From Pseudomonadota bacterium (lineage in GTDB: Bacteria > Pseudomonadota > Gammaproteobacteria > SZUA-229): 7,186 bases of DNA. The translations under genes were made by a program, and so were the position numbers. The notes beneath the pieces are model-generated. The model made no database searches. It had not been told where the DNA came from and was given only the letters and a program-made list of their open reading frames with translations. Positions 6,724-7,186 of this stretch are shown here, one piece after another. Position 1 is the stretch's first letter, and each line of letters begins with the position of its first letter. The stretch is from positions 1 through 7,186 of the forward strand of contig DAOVJH010000070.1 of the NCBI GenBank assembly GCA_030673345.1, written 5' to 3'.

Positions 6724-6909
6724 ATGAAATGTACAAAAATAAATATGAAAGCAAAACAGGCACTTATATCAGCTCTAATGATAAGTGCAATAGCAAATGC
6801 CTACGCCGGCCTACCCAATCCAGGCATGGCATTTGATCCCAAGCGTACCGCAGTAGTGATAACCGACCCGCAAAATATGTGCAGAAATGGATTTGCAACC
6901 AGAAGATAA
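6724..6909 (+). pseudogene. Isochorismatase-family cysteine hydrolase, N-terminal fragment with signal peptide
   Basis: This open frame gives only 61 aa. Residues 1-28 look like a Sec signal peptide: basic start, hydrophobic 13-24, cleavage likely after Ala-Asn-Ala-Tyr-Ala at 24-28. The mature part begins GLPNPGMAFDPKRTAVVITDPQN, which matches the opening of isochorismatase-like hydrolases, where the first beta strand ends in the catalytic Asp followed by PQNDF. The homology stops abruptly after DPQN near 6876. The rest (Met-Cys-Arg-Asn-Gly-Phe-Ala-Thr-Arg-Arg) is rhodanese DNA read in the wrong frame. The family is normally about 180-250 aa and needs a downstream Lys and Cys, so the product cannot be an active enzyme. 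The 33-residue mature peptide would be secreted if made. The fragment is divergent from the AraC gene. A deletion is the likeliest cause; an assembly chimera is possible. Confidence 0.78.
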
Positions 6910-7066
6910 CATCATTATCTATTGCTTCAAAGGTACACGCGCTGCAAATACCTACGTCGCTTTGAAGATGGCCGGCTTTAAGAGTATCCGTAACTACTAT
7001 GGATCATGGAATGAATGGTCACGTGATATGTCCTTGCCAATTGATGACAAGGTTCTTGCTGCCTGA
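6872..7066 (+). pseudogene. Rhodanese-type sulfurtransferase, C-terminal fragment
   Basis: In the frame ending at the TGA 7064-7066, the sequence reads from about Lys-Ile-Cys-Ala-Glu-Met (6872-6889) into DLQPEDNIIIYCFKGTRAAN, then YVALKMAGF and IRNYYGSWNEWSRD, ending LPIDDKVLAA. This is the last part of a rhodanese catalytic domain. It has the active-site Cys (codon 6923-6925) in a CFKGTR loop, and the C-terminal GSWNEWSRD-x-SLPI motif typical of thiosulfate/3-mercaptopyruvate sulfurtransferases of the two-domain type. The 5' part of the gene, including the non-catalytic domain and the start of the catalytic one, is absent. The frame is +1 relative to the upstream isochorismatase frame; both are open between 6863 and 6906. 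An internal ATG at 6887 could give 59 aa but has no Shine-Dalgarno. It is followed by an intrinsic terminator, which marks the old end of the transcript. Confidence 0.8.
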
Positions 7067-7101
7067 TTCATCACTATCAGAAATCATAATAATGATCGAA
7101 G

Positions 7102-7135
7102 GTGCCGGAGCAATTTAAATTACTCCGGCACTTTT
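7102..7135 (+). terminator. Rho-independent terminator after the rhodanese fragment
   Basis: A perfect 9-bp stem, GTGCCGGAG (7102-7110) with CTCCGGCAC (7123-7131), encloses a 12-base AT-rich loop and is followed directly by TTTT (7132-7135). It lies 35 bases after the rhodanese stop codon. The U-tract is short but the stem is GC-rich. It has no matching A-tract upstream, so it should work mainly for rightward transcription. The remaining 7136-7186 shows no recognisable feature. Confidence 0.82.
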
Positions 7136-7186
7136 ATCCAATCAATAACTCTGAATACCTCATAGCGTAGCCACTATACAGGTCAG

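Noticed and set aside
1..7186. Search for CRISPR arrays, tRNA/rRNA genes, transposases, toxin-antitoxin pairs or defence genes
   Set aside because: No regularly spaced repeats, cloverleaf-like segments or family motifs for these were seen on either strand.

Overview
The window looks like a chromosomal segment from a gammaproteobacterium. The main evidence is the block nudJ-mnmA-hflD, whose order and protein motifs match the enterobacterial/pseudomonad nudJ-mnmA-hflD(-purB) cluster; HflD is essentially confined to Gammaproteobacteria. Base composition is moderate and I see no phage, plasmid, CRISPR, tRNA or rRNA signature. The species cannot be named from the sequence alone.

Layout: positions 1-147 carry no convincing gene. 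A complete comEC (DNA-uptake channel, 834 aa) lies on the minus strand at 148-2652. A short divergent intergenic region (2653-2768) holds a perfect TATAAT box for rightward transcription and a candidate leftward -10. It is followed on the plus strand by a DUF2062 membrane protein (2769-3284), nudJ (3304-3750) and mnmA (3760-4854), with gaps of 19 and 9 bases, probably one transcript. A 158-base gap containing a degenerate palindromic intergenic repeat separates mnmA from hflD (5013-5633). After hflD the usual partner purB is absent. Instead an AraC-family regulator (5645-6598, minus strand) runs convergently, with only 11 bases between the stop codons.

Divergent from the AraC gene is a damaged locus. 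It has a well-placed ribosome binding site, a signal peptide and the first beta strand of an isochorismatase-type hydrolase. At about 6871-6886 this switches, out of frame, into the C-terminal catalytic half of a rhodanese-type sulfurtransferase, which ends just before a clean intrinsic terminator (7102-7135). The simplest reading is a deletion that joined two neighbouring exported or accessory genes and left two pseudogene fragments, with the AraC protein as their likely former regulator.

Functionally the left three quarters is housekeeping: DNA uptake, nucleotide/thiamine pyrophosphate hydrolysis, and tRNA wobble-uridine thiolation. The right quarter is an accessory regulator plus a decayed target. 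I did not find a convincing new biological system. The items most worth checking are the chimeric pseudogene junction, the 21-bp-spaced direct repeats beside the AraC gene, and the palindromic repeat between mnmA and hflD.
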